This document shows positions 30,705-41,117 of a stretch of 64,000 nt of DNA, piece after piece. Within the stretch, counting starts at the first letter, position 1. Every line of letters begins with the position of its first letter. The DNA comes from Misgurnus anguillicaudatus (taxonomy: Eukaryota; Chordata; Actinopteri; Cypriniformes; Cobitidae), in assembly GCF_027580225.2 (NCBI RefSeq), contig NC_073361.2:29044501-29108500 (forward strand). The letters are read 5' to 3'. Both the position numbers and the translations under genes were made by a program. The notes beneath the pieces were generated by a model, which was not told where the DNA came from, made no database searches, and saw only the letters and a list, made by a program, of their open reading frames with translations.

Positions 30705-31432
30705 TAATGCCGAGTTCAGACTGTATGATTTTCAAACTAGTTGGGTCACCCGTGGATTCACACTGCGTGATTATCTGGGGAAGGGTTCAGTCGCTGCTGT
30801 TTCAGACTGCATGATGGTTTGGCGACAGGGGTTTTCATACTGCATGACTTTACCGTAAGAAGAATCGCCGATAACTTTTTCCCGGTCCGCAAACTACGTC
30901 TCACAACCAAACGCACGCGAGAAGTGATACGAAGGAAACAACGCGAGGTCACGCGTGCAAGACCGGAGTTCTTACGTGAGACTGGGATTATTATTAAAAA
31001 TAGTCACCCGCAAGAAGTTTAACATACAAATTGCATGTGCGCTCATTTGCAGCAGAAAGAAGAAGAAATAAAAATTATGAAGAAGGAAATGTTTTGAGAG
31101 ACTCCTCCCCGAACTTCCAGCTGTCATGTATGTTGCTCTCTCATTGGATGTAGGTCATCGCCGATGTTATTGTCAGTCAAAACACATTTCACACGGCATG
31201 ATTTTGAATCGCCGACCGGTCCAGATATTTAGCATGCCAAATATCTCACGGGTGTCGGCGACTCGTCGGCGATCCTCTCAGAACGCGTCTTTTATAATTC
31301 ACACTGTGTGATTGTCACTCGCGTGCACGAGCATCGATTTGCCTGTGATTTCGGGCATTTGTCAGCGATATCTCAAAACCTGTCGCCGAGTCAAAATCAG
31401 GGCTAAAATCGTGCAGTCTGAACTCGGCATTA
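30705..31432. mobile_element. TAATGCCGAGTTCAGACTG element, 728 bp
   Basis: TAATGCCGAGTTCAGACTGT and its complement CAGTCTGAACTCGGCATTA form 19-20 base terminal repeats. The interior is rich in GCCGA/TCGGCGA words (AATCGCCGATAAC, GTGTCGGCGACTCGTCGGCG). No TSD can be proven because the ends themselves are TAA/TTA. A PIF/Harbinger type is plausible. It sits exactly between two GGCGGTTTCCC elements. Confidence 0.7.
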
Positions 31433-31559
31433 GGGTCAGTTTTCAAGACAATGTGTAATCCAGGACTAGGCCTTAGTTATTATATTAGGACATTTAAGTA
31501 GTTTTTACAAACAAACCTTACAAAAAACAATACTGGTGTGCATCTTGAGACAAGACAAT

Positions 31560-32347
31560 GGGTCTCATTCACTAAGCATGCACTGTAAAAAAAGTCCGTA
31601 CAAATTTCAATGTTATTGCAGCTGGGTTGCCGGTAATTTACCGTAGATTTACATTTATGTTATTTACTGGCAAGAGTTTGTTCAAAGTTAAATAAATTTT
31701 AAATATTAACAAGTCTTTATCTTTACAGAATAAAACTATACAATAACAGCCTCATGCAAAGCATTCTGGAAACCAGAAATCATCATCAACCTTTTCCTGT
31801 TTTTTGCTTCAGATTTTGTTTCCAAGAATGTTTTGCTTGATGCTGTTTTTTAGTTTTACTCTGTAAAGACAAAGACTTGTGGGTGTTTGATGTTCATTTA
31901 ACTTTGAACAGGATGTTGCCGGTGAGTAGCATGGGTTTAGATCTACGGTAAATTACCGGCAACTCAGCTGCAATTTCTACGGATTTTTTTTACAGTGTGC
32001 GTACGCAGAGATTTGTTCGTAAAATGTGCGTACGGACGCTTCAACCCACAAACCATGATTCAAAAAAAATTTCATACTAACATTTATTTTAAATGTATGC
32101 AAAAACGTAAGAACAACCCAGATCACACGTACGCAATAATCATGAACAATTATTATATTATACTGTTCTTTTTCCTTGTTCGTGATTATTGCGCACGTGT
32201 GGTCTAAGTTGTTCTTACGTTTTTACCAAAATTTGGAAGAAATTTTATTATGAAAGTTTTTGTTGATTCATGATTTGTTAGGTAAAACGTCCGAACACAC
32301 ATTTCACGGACAAATTCGTACGTACGCATGCTTCGTGAATGAGACCC
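31560..32347. mobile_element. GGGTCTCATTCACTAAGCATG palindromic element
   Basis: GGGTCTCATTCACTAAGCAT at the left and GCATGCTTCGTGAATGAGAC CC at the right are inverted, and pairing continues across the centre: AACAACCCAGATCACACGTA and TACGTTTTTAC pair with TGTGGTCTAAGTTGTTCTTA. It is a long hairpin of about 370 bp once the 418-bp insertion at 31581-31998 is removed. Confidence 0.8.
31581..31998. mobile_element. GCAGCTGGGTTGCCGG foldback, inserted copy
   Basis: CACTGTAAAAAAAGTCCGTA at the left and GGATTTTTTTTACAGTG at the right are inverted ends. Within are GCAGCTGGGTTGCCGGTAAT and its complement ATTACCGGCAACTCAGCTGC. It shares the interior of 27330-27747 almost base for base (AATAACAGCCTCATGCAAAG). 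It interrupts the palindrome 31560-32347 after GCATG. Confidence 0.85.
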
Positions 32348-32395
32348 ATTGTCACTAATATATGTCAAGATGTGTCCTTGCAAGTTGTTTTTAAA

Positions 32396-32504
32396 TTAAA
32401 GGAGTAGTCTACTTTAAACATGAGGTCCATTGACTTTTTATAGTAGGAAAAAAATACTACGGTAAGTCAATGGGCCCCTTCTTTAAAGTGGACTACTCCT
32501 TTAA
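32396..32504. mobile_element. Short TTAA MITE, AGGAGTAGTCTACTTTAA ends
   Basis: TTAAAGGAGTAGTCTACTTT at the left and AAAGTGGACTACTCCTTTAA at the right pair almost completely, including GTCCATTGACTT with AAGTCAATGGGC. TTAA at both edges, 109 bp. The smallest TTAA element in the window. Confidence 0.88.
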
Positions 32505-32564
32505 GACAGATCAAATATGCATTTTAGTCTGGGACTAGGATAAGCTCTGTCCGGGAAACCGCCT

Positions 32565-33171
32565 AAGGCATCTAAATTATGCAAAAATTACAATCTGGCC
32601 AAAATCAAAGGACTTTTCACACAGAGATTACAGAAAATACACAGAAAATTCATCCGGGATTATTCACACTGCCAATGATTTTCTGTATGTGCATTTTTGT
32701 TTATGACAAGATCATAAGGAGTCTGTCTTGCTGGTGAATGATCTTAGCTTCAGCGCTGATAGTGATGAGCTCCCTGATCTCTGCTTCAGTCCAGTTTGCC
32801 GACATGAATTCTCATGAATGTTGATCTGCATTTAAATCCCTGTGTCAAAGAGCTAAATAATAACTTCTGGTTGCGATGACAAGTGCGTCCTTACTACGGC
32901 ACGCCCCTTACGGCATTGTTTCTGTGTCTTGTTCAAACAGAATGCTTTCCGTGTATGTTACGGTAATGTTACTTGGTCCTCTTTACGGAAGCAATCCCAC
33001 AACTTTTTACGGAATGTGTTTGGTCCCAGAAAATTTCCATAAAATTGCCAGACAGGCTTCTGTGTGAACACAAAGTGCTGTGTGAATGGGGTTTTAGTGT
33101 TACACTTCTTTGGTAGGCACAAGGCCTTTGAGTTTGTCCAGATTTTAATCGTCGCATAATTTAGATGACTT
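32565..33171. repeat. AAGGCATCTAAATTATGC inverted-repeat element
   Basis: AAGGCATCTAAATTATGC and GCATAATTTAGATGACTT are inverted at the two edges, followed inward by ATCTGGCCAAAATCAAAGG and CCTTTGAGTTTGTCCAGAT. Inside lies a second inverted pair, TTTTCACACAGAG with CTGTGTGAATGGGGTTTT, and a CpG-rich middle (TACTACGGCACGCCCCTTAC). This suggests one MITE inside another. Confidence 0.6.
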
Positions 33172-33640
33172 AATTGTTTGCTATAAGAGTGGCATGTTTT
33201 GTCGAAAGCTAGCGAGGCACTGGATATTTATTCCACGTGGCTGAGTCTAAATACTTGGTGTTTTGATTCGGTCGGTAGTACGATTTCAGTGCTGTTCGGT
33301 CTTACAGAAATTATATTATGCCAAATATAATACACTAACTCCAAACAACAGCAAAGATTAAAGTTTGAGGATTTAACATAAAGTATTTGCTATCGTCATG
33401 TTTAACCGACTCAAAACAAAAAGTATTCAGTGAGAGCCTGCTGAGCGCCGAGTATTCAGCATTTTCACTGTTCGAAAAACTTTCACCTTTGGGAAAAATG
33501 CTGGGCTCGGCAATATTACTTTTCACTCAGCCATCCAATCACAGTAGATGAGGGGCGGGACAAATACGACACCAACCAATCGGTGCAAAACAGATGGATA
33601 CACAGGGCACGCATCGCACCAGCATTAGATCATAATGAAC
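33172..33640. other. Non-coding stretch
   Basis: No repeat ends or coding frame. GAGGGGCGGGACAAATACG and AACCAATCGGTGC near 33550-33585 resemble promoter-like pieces seen in cyprinid transposons. Boundaries unknown. Confidence 0.3.
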
Positions 33641-33760
33641 CCAACCCATTGGGTTGTAATTTAACCAATGTTGGGTTGTTTTAACCCATTGTTGGGTCAA
33701 ATATAAAATTTTCTAGTTTATTTGACCTAACAGCTGGGTTTGTCCCTTTAAAAAAAAAAA
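33641..33760. repeat. AACCCAGC-type element, copy 4
   Basis: AACCCAACCCATTGGGTTGT, TTGGGTTGTTTTAACCCATT and AACAGCTGGGTTTGTCCC show the same word arrangement as copies at 1217-1336 and 8096-8325. An A run of 11 bases follows. Confidence 0.7.
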
Positions 33761-34710
33761 TTGTTTAGAGTGCATGTACTCTTTGTGGAGAATGCAATCC
33801 CAGAATTCATTGCATGTGCAGTGTATTCATTATGCATTATATCATATCAATTCAAATGAAGTTTCAATCAACAGTGATTCTCTGTGTGTTTAATGTAGAG
33901 AATGCTATTTGTATTGCTAGTATCTTAAAACTGCTCCAAAAAGGACCCGCATGGGTAACTACATCTGTTAAGAAAATAAAACCTTGGAACATAACTAAAG
34001 GCCACTTGACAGCCTAAACAATATTTTTAGTTTCCCTTAATTTCATGTAATCCTAAATTAAAGTAAGTCTGTACCACGTTTGTATGAAGTGTCTAAGTGT
34101 AAGTGATTGTGGTTATTTTGGGCAGAGAACGGGTCGTGGAGTTCTCGGCACTGCGACTGTGGATAAACTGGGATTGCATTTCTGTTACCCAAACATGTGC
34201 ACACATCTGCTATTCTGCCCACAGGTCCATGGAGGGATCTAGTTAGGAAAGCATCGATAATCACTTCAGGCAATGCTGGAGACCACCTTGCTAACAATGT
34301 GTACAGCAGGAAGCTGCATACATTTCTGGAGAACGTGTAGTTGCACCTGCATGTTTCAGAGGCTTGTATGGTGACAACTCATAGTTATTTTGACTCACAT
34401 CTGTTGATCTGTGAAGTATTTTAATCCCATCAAGCTGTTTTTCAGGTATTGGTTGATATTGTATAATTAGAAATTGCTCAGTATGCCCTATCATAGATTG
34501 AGAGACCAAGCATGGACAGGTGAGCCTCTCACAGGTGTTTTTAAACCATTTGACACACTATCAGTGGACACAGATGGAGTCTATTTCACTTATTATGCGC
34601 CTTGTTAAGACAATTTACTGCACCTGGGATAGGCAGAGTTTGTCGTCAAAATGGCACAAGGGTGTGATATATTTCAGAAAGTTAGCTATGGGCGATTATA
34701 TGATTGCCAG
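33761..34710. other. Single-copy-looking non-coding stretch
   Basis: Balanced composition without repeat ends. Short frames on both strands overlap without domains. Nothing else is recognised. Confidence 0.3.
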
Positions 34711-34916
34711 CTTGAACTCACGAGAATTCGTATTTTTTGTATGAAGTGAATTATAAAAAACATACGATTATCATAAAACACAATAATGAAACCCAACCCA
34801 TAACCACAAAGTCACAGGGGCAAAATCAAATCATTCAAAAATGTACGAATGTGGTCCAACAAATTTATACGAATTTGCCACCTCGTAAAATTCGTATGAA
34901 TTGCTATGAGATAGCG
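34711..34916. repeat. TACGAATT/AATTCGTA palindromic repeat, short copy
   Basis: AACTCACGAGAATTCGTATT at the left and AATTCGTATGAATTGCTATG AGATAG at the right are inverted ends. The interior has AATGTACGAATGTGGTCC and CCAACCCATAACC. It relates to the longer element at 56570-58064 by these reiterated TACGAATT words. Confidence 0.65.
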
Positions 34917-35719
34917 TTGATAATTGCAGTTACATTTGTTGTTCAAAGTCTTTATTTTTATTTTTTTTATTATTTTAATAATTTGGTGCTTATTGTCATG
35001 GATCACAAGACAGTTGTCTTATATAGGTAAAAATCATGATTTCATATTATCCAAATTAGTCAGTGTCAATTTTTTTACTGTTTCCATTGCAGATTTGCAC
35101 AAAACTTTTGCGTTATTGTCGACAAAAGTGTGCGCCGTGTTTCTTTTTTAGTGCAAAATGAAGTAAATTAGATGGTGAATTTTTTAAAAACAAACCTTTT
35201 AAGAAAAAGTTGCAACCAGAAACATTTTATATAGAATATTTTAATTTCTGCTTATACTGTATGCCCGAAAATAACGGGAAACAAGCATACATTTTTAAAA
35301 TACCAATTTCATTTTTTATTTTATTACACAACACAAAAGAAAATATTTATGCATATTAACATGTTTTACCTGTTATAAAAGCATGAATTTATAATGTTTA
35401 TTAGTGGAACTGAAGGTTGGATTAAACTTGAGACGCACGTGATCAGTGAGGCGACCAATCACGAAGAGCTCACAACTCTCCAGAGCGGCTGCGCGGGCTG
35501 AGCCAGCCGGCTACTCTCGAAACGCTCTCGTGGTACTTTAAAACCATACGTCACAGTCACATGCCTGCAGCGCCAGCTCAAGTCAGACAAAATTACTAAC
35601 CGGCATTCACTGCTTCAAGTCAGCCGCCGATCGGTCTGCACAGCGTCGTATGAACTCGAACAAGCTTATTGATTATGTGACTTGCGTACAGCAGGTGACC
35701 TGAAAATGCAAATTACCAT
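34917..35719. other. Non-coding stretch with CpG-rich block
   Basis: AT-rich to 35400, then 35430-35660 is CpG-rich (GCGGCTGCGCGGGCTGAGCC, CAGCCGCCGATCGG). The latter may be the promoter part of an unrecognised transposon. No coding support. Confidence 0.35.
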
Positions 35720-35953
35720 AGCAGTTTTGCAAAATACATCTTTTCTGAATTGCCTGAAAAATCACCTCATGCAAGCGTCAAAACTTTTTTGCGATATATT
35801 GGAGTTTTCTGAAATTGCCGCGTGTACATTTCTCCTTAAATTGCGCATTTTGACATTGCAAATTGAAAATACGGCCAATGGAGGCGCGGCAATTTTGCAA
35901 AACTCCAATATATCGTAAAAAAGGTTTTACGCTTGCATGAGGTGATGTTTACC

Positions 35954-37154
35954 GAGCCCCTAAGGTGACCTTGGAGTAAAAAAAATCGAAAGTTTAGTTT
36001 CAAGTGAGCGCGCGAAAGTTTCACGTGAGCACGCAATAGTTTCATGCAGGGGCGTCATGCACCAATTTTTTTTAAGGGGGCATAGTGTCAACAGCTCACA
36101 AAAATTTGTGCATACACAGACATCAAACAAAATATTATAGAGCTTTTTAGTCTTTTCCATGGCACTTACATTTCTAACAATCTGAAAACCCCTGCTTTCA
36201 TGCAAAAGACTCAAAAGTCTTAATGGCTTGTTTAATTGTGTCATTATGCATTTTGCACAACAACTGCATCATATAAAATTAATGTAATTTTAAATCCATA
36301 AAGAATATAAACAACGAAAATGACATAAGCTATAACCACGTGATTGATTTTAATTTTCAATAATGATTTAAAAAAATATGTTTAGATAAAATTATTAGAG
36401 GAACGGATTTTTGCATTAAATTTTACCTTATATGTGAGCATGTGAGATTCCGCGCCCGTGTGAACTCTGGCGAACTTTGGCGTTGTGCCAAGAAGATGAA
36501 TCTCTACTAATATAACGTTGAGACGGTCACATATAAAACCATACATTTTCTACACAGAGGAGGTTAACTGCACATTACCGTACTGGGGTTTGGAAATGTT
36601 GTGAGCGTTTCTAACACGTTTTAATTCCTCAGATAGCCAAATGCAGCAGCAAGCCAGCAACAGCAGAGAGCTCGTGAGCGCGCCCAGACGCCGATGACGC
36701 CTGCGACTGCGCTGACCGCAGCGCCAGCTGCCGCCAGAATAAAAGTAATGTAACATGATCAAAACACTATCAAAACGGCGAAAATATCCGAAAAGTGACA
36801 AGGATGCAGCACAGAATGTATAATATTGTGCATATTAAACAGATTAAAAGTCAAATAACAGATTAATGGACGCTTATTTGATTTTGAGGTTGGATGCAAA
36901 ATCCATTGGCTCAAAAAAACCAAGGGGGCACGTGCCCCCTCATTTTGAATGGGCATGACGCCTCTGGTTTCATGTGAGCATGGGTTAGTTTCATGTGAGC
37001 ACGCGTTAGTTTCACGTGAGAACGCGATAGTTTCATGTGAGCATGGGTTAGTTTCACGTGAGCACGCGATAGTTTCATTTGAGAACGCGATAGTTTCACG
37101 TGCGCACGCAAAACTAAACTTTATTTAATTTTTGCTTCATGTCCCCTTAGGGTC
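35954..37154. mobile_element. 21-bp minisatellite element (GAGCCCCTAAGG ends), copy 1
   Basis: GAGCCCCTAAGGTGACCTTG at the left and ATGTCCCCTTAGGGTC at the right are short inverted ends. Between them are nine tandem units of exactly 21 bp of the form GTTTCACGTGAGCACGCGATA: two at 35997-36038 and seven at 36967-37113, split by a hAT insertion that starts inside the third unit. Many units contain CACGTG. Copy 2 is at 62070-62513. Confidence 0.85.
36047..36966 (-). mobile_element. hAT-type element inside the minisatellite, 920 bp
   Basis: The minus-strand ends are CAGAGGCGTCATGCCCATTC and the complement of CAGGGGCGTCATGCACCAAT. It is flanked by a perfect 8-bp duplication GTTTCATG (36039-36046 and 36967-36974), the first eight bases of a 21-bp unit. 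Subterminal GGGGGCACGTGCCCCCTC is a hairpin. No transposase is visible. A truncated relative sits at 50648-51075 on the plus strand. Confidence 0.92.
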
Positions 37155-37244
37155 TAAAGGGGAAATTTTTCAGGCAATTTGGAAAAGATGTATTTCGCAA
37201 AACTGCGGTGGAAGTTACTGTTTTCCAAGGTGTTTTGATAGTCA

Positions 37245-37248
<4 letters not shown>

Positions 37249-37339
<91 letters not shown>
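37249..37339. repeat. (TG)n(GA)n compound microsatellite
   Basis: About 18 TG units followed by about 27 GA units without interruption. The plus-strand frames here encode CVCVCV and RERERE runs and are artefacts. Confidence 0.97.
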
Positions 37340-37343
<4 letters not shown>

Positions 37344-37509
37344 ATCAATGTCAGTTATCTTACATACTGTCAACACTGTTACTCTACCTTGGTATCAGAG
37401 TTGACTGTAACAGAATTGACACTGACTAATTAAATGATGAATTTCAGCAATATAAGGACTGAAAATTTGAAAAGAAGTGTAGTATACGTTTTAAGTGCAT
37501 GTGCCACAG

Positions 37510-37595
37510 AAAGGTTTTTTGGATGTTAAAGGTTCTTTATGGAACCATACAGCCATATGCAGAACCTTTTACAAACCTTTATTTTCAAGAGTCTG
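37510..37595. repeat. AAAGGTTC/GAACC MITE fragment
   Basis: TGTTAAAGGTTCTTTATGGA ACCATACAGCC and AGAACCTTTTACAAACC with ATTTTCAAGAGT at the right. It matches part of 12818-13040. Confidence 0.55.
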
Positions 37596-39130
37596 CATGC
37601 TTTTAGTGTGAGATAAAGTGCAGTGTGTAAATCGTGTTTATTTTTTGGGCGAATGCTTTACTGCGCTACTGGGCTACGTGAAATATGTGCGGGTTGTTGT
37701 GTAGAGCACTGGTTTATTTATCATGACACTGGATTGGAGTACTGTAATTGAGCTCTCAAAGTGTTTAGGGGGGTCTTTAAAATACTGCAGGAACGGCTGC
37801 ACTGTAAGCATTTCTATCTAAAGTATAGAGTTGTTCGTCACGGTGTGTGTAGGATTGACAAAGGCACATAAACAACAGGGTCCAGATGCATTTAACTTTG
37901 CTTACATAATTGGCAGACTAATGCAAAAAGCTTTTAGACATTATGTGTGACCCAGTGTGATACTTTTATAAACGCTATCAAACATTTTCTCCAAACATGC
38001 AGTGTTCTTTGAAAAACGCGGACCTCTGTGTGACATGTCATTTCATTTCGCCCACTTTAGTGCTAATTTTCCCACTAATATACACCTATTGTGGCATTTT
38101 TGTTTTTTTAATCTAAAACCCCAAATCGAAAACCCAGAATGCACTTTTATTCACTTTCCGGTGCTTTGGATTCTGTGTCCTCGATGAACTAGTATACTGT
38201 ATTACTTTGTATATTCGATTTCAAGGATTTTCTTTGTTGCATGTCCAATGAGATTGCGCTTCATCAAGACGGTTGTAACAAAGTTTATCCCCCTTAAATA
38301 CCTATTTGTATGTCATGTTGTTTCTTACGCCAGCTGTCTCGGCACATTACAACATCTTGACCCGAATACGCTCTAAATCAAATTCCTCAGCCGCGTCTCT
38401 TCAGGAACACCCGAGACAGGTTTTCCATTAAATGAGATGCTTGTACCGATAACTCCTCACTTGTGTCCCGGGAGATTAAGAAAGAAAGAAACATGCCGTT
38501 TTATGTCGTAAGTACGTCCGACCAATCTGTCCCCCTCACACTTACAGAAGTGCCGGCCCTCCCGAAAGCAGTCGCGGAATTAGACTTTCAAATGAAATCT
38601 ACGACAAGATCAACGGCCAAACCTTTTGTAATGACTCGCCCTTCTGTTTCTCTTCCTCAAAATTCACGCTCGTCTGATGAGAAACTCGCTGGACATTGTG
38701 CTTGCGTGTTATCCTCTGGAGAAAAGAACAAAACAGATATGAGCTTTCTCCGAATTGAGAAAAGGGGGGTTCAGGGGACTTGCCAGTAATTTGCACACAC
38801 ATATGAGGAAACACATCAGATGGGAGCGTTTCGGGCCCCTTGCACTCATTTGGAGGACTTGGACATGGATGCCCCCCCTCTCCGAACCCTCTTCTCGCCC
38901 GCAGAAGTGTGGCGCTCTTTGTCATTGTAATCTGGCCTCTGTTTGTTAAAGGCTCACTCACTGTTTGCTCTTGTCGACGGGTGTGTACGTGCACTCGCGT
39001 GTGTGTGTTTACAGAAGTCAGTGGGTTGAAGGGGTACGGTGACATCACTGTGATTAGTTTTTTTTGTCACACCCTGTTTAGGGGATGTACCGGTGGAGTT
39101 TTACCTCAGCATTCATATAATTAATTACTA
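37596..39130. other. 1.5-kb single-copy-looking, enhancer-like stretch
   Basis: No repeat ends. Balanced composition with GC-richer segments at 38340-38600 and 38820-39060 (TGGGAGCGTTTCGGGCCCC, CATTGTAATCTGGCCTCTG). The 108-codon plus frame (38463-38789) and 149-codon minus frame (38599-39048) overlap antiparallel and lack domains. Likely regulatory or neutral unique DNA. Confidence 0.35.
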
Positions 39131-39971
39131 GTTGTGCTTGTCTGAGTCTCCAAACAGCATAATTTTGGGTCGGAACAGGTGCCATTTGTGTCTCTTTTAT
39201 ACAGTGTGTGTGATAAATATATTTCTTATGGATTTATCCACCTGTTTCTTGGCGTAAATGTGGGTGCCGCCATCTTTGAGCTTTTCGGTTTATGACTTTC
39301 GGTGAGCCACTAAAGCGTATGGTAGTTTATTGTGAAGGACACAAGTGTGCCGTTTTGACTGGCTGTTGAATGTTTATAATGAAATCCAAGAAGAGCGACA
39401 TAATTTGTGCAGTTAAGGGTTGCCATAATAGCTAATACAAATGCAGTACATCTCTACAAAACATTTGTTTTAACCCCATGCACAAGAGGTGAATGTGTAT
39501 GTGGCGCACATGCACTCATGATCTGTGTTTACAAAATTCATCCAGTAAAACCTTTCATAGAAACTACCAGTAAACATTAAATACAATAATTGTTTAAAAA
39601 CAACTAATATTATGCTGATAAAAATATGCTGATTTATTTATTCTGCTACTATATATTATTACAAAATGCTATTACAGTACAGAATATATACAACATAATC
39701 TGCTTAGTTAATGTTTATAATAGTTTGTAATGTATTTGCGCTTACTTTTGTTATGTTTTAAATCAAAAAGCAAATAGTTTAAAAAGTAAGCAAATAATTT
39801 TATAAGCTCATGTCTCCACCTGCGTAAGAAGCGATGTAATAATATTTTCATAAAACGAAAACAATTCTCAATACATGTAGTAGTTTAATATGTTTATTAT
39901 GGTTTGTTCAAATATCTTACAATGTGTTGAATAAGAAAGATACTGCTGACGTGTCCATTAAAAATTACCGT
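39131..39971. other. Unique AT-rich stretch
   Basis: No repeat ends, RNA gene or coding signal seen. ATATATTATTACAAAATG and similar low-complexity runs occur at 39640-39700. Confidence 0.35.
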
Positions 39972-40361
39972 TTAAAGAGTAACTAAACCCTAAACCAACT
40001 TTTTTTAGTTAATGATCTGTAAGATTGGTCCTTTATTAGTGCTGTTCATTGATTTCAGTAAGTTTTTTGTCATTTGGGTATAAAGTGTTTCAATGCTACA
40101 ATATATGATGTAAAAATGTCTGAGTGCTGCCCTCTTCAGGTTGAACGGTGGCTACTGCAGTTGAATTTTCCTGTTGGATGTTGGGTCCAAAAAATACCTC
40201 GTGACGTAAGCAGGTTCAAGCTCACCACGCCCTTGTTACGATCTCACCACACACTTGGTACGACCTTAATTCGTCCCCTTTATCTCTGTTAGGATCTGCA
40301 TTTTTCAAACATTGCCAGTGGGTGGAGTCAGGCTCTGACCAGGTGTTAAATTACGCTTTAA
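39972..40361. mobile_element. TTAA MITE, AAAGAGTAACTAAACCC ends
   Basis: TTAAAGAGTAACTAAACCCT at the left and GGTGTTAAATTACGCTTTAA at the right are inverted with TTAA at each edge, 390 bp. The interior includes CAGTGGGTGGAGTCAGGCTC and CACCACGCCCTTGTTACGAT. Resembles a known fish repeat. Confidence 0.75.
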
Positions 40362-41117
40362 AAAAAACTTTACACCAGAGGGACAGTTGTGACATTTTAA
40401 ACCATCCCCTAAAAAGTTAAAAGCACGAAGTCTTGGTAAATTCCATGTACAAACACTCGACTGACTTTTCCATTGTAAAGATACTGGTATGTCTCTGTGC
40501 TTTTATATTTGCGCATTGAAGACCCGTCACCTCCGATCAACAACACAAAATTATTGAATATATCTTCATATATCAAGCCACTTCTTAATTTCAACCTCAC
40601 ACTGGTTCATACATAGGTGTAGTAAATATTAACTGTCTAAATCATGTTTTATGCGTGCTCCCACTACACTGTTTTCTACCGGCTGGATATTGAAACGAAA
40701 GTCTTGGAAATGCATCAAATCACTAACATCCACTTTTAAGCCGGTGGATATACTTCTTGAGAAACTACTACTTATTTTGAAAAGTTTAGGTTATAAATGT
40801 TGTAGTTTTATGTTTTGAAAGTGGTGTTTTTATTTTTGCTGCAACTTATTTCTTATCTATATTAGTGAATGTGCATATTAATAGAAATCAATACAATTAA
40901 TTAAAATTAATAGAATGGTTTTACCATCATAGTTTTGTCTTCATAAATATAAAATATGTTTTTAGAATTTGTTTCTTTTTTACGTTATCTTACGGGTCTT
41001 CACAGGTTAAACAAGTCTTAGTTTGTCATTGGGGACAATTTTTAAAATGTCAACACTTTGTGATTATGATTTTGTAGTAGAGATTTCAATTGCTAAACTT
41101 ATCAATGTGTTTTTCTA
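40362..41117. other. Unique AT-rich stretch
   Basis: No repeat ends recognised apart from AT-rich runs. A 63-codon minus frame (40409-40600) has no domain. Confidence 0.35.

Larger units (their letters stand above)
31433..32563. mobile_element. GGCGGTTTCCCGGACAG-type MITE, copy 3, multiply interrupted
   Basis: Left remnant GGGTCAGTTTTCAAGACAAT with CCAGGACTAGGCCTTAG, right GATAAGCTCTGTCCGGGAAA CCGCC. Between them lie two later insertions: the TCTCATTCACTAAGCATG palindrome (31560-32347), itself split by a foldback, and the TTAA MITE 32396-32504. Removing them restores a typical 240-bp family member. Confidence 0.8.
35720..37207. mobile_element. Outer foldback of a three-level nest
   Basis: AGCAGTTTTGCAAAATACAT followed by CTTTTCTGAATTGCCTGAAA at the left pairs with TTTCAGGCAATTTGGAAAAG and ATGTATTTCGCAAAACTGC at the right. 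Next to the left arm is a complete 184-bp palindrome (35762-35945: TCACCTCATGCAAGCGT and ACGCTTGCATGAGGTGA). The 21-bp minisatellite element 35954-37154 lies inside. Confidence 0.7.

Noticed and set aside
36967..37113. CRISPR-like array (seven regular 21-bp repeats)
   Set aside because: There are no unique spacers, the units are contiguous, and the context is a vertebrate transposon. It is a minisatellite.
37208..37433. Two overlapping frames with Cys-Val and Arg-Glu runs
   Set aside because: Pure microsatellite translation in two frames.
38463..39048. 108-codon plus and 149-codon minus frames
   Set aside because: Overlapping antiparallel frames without domains in enhancer-like DNA.
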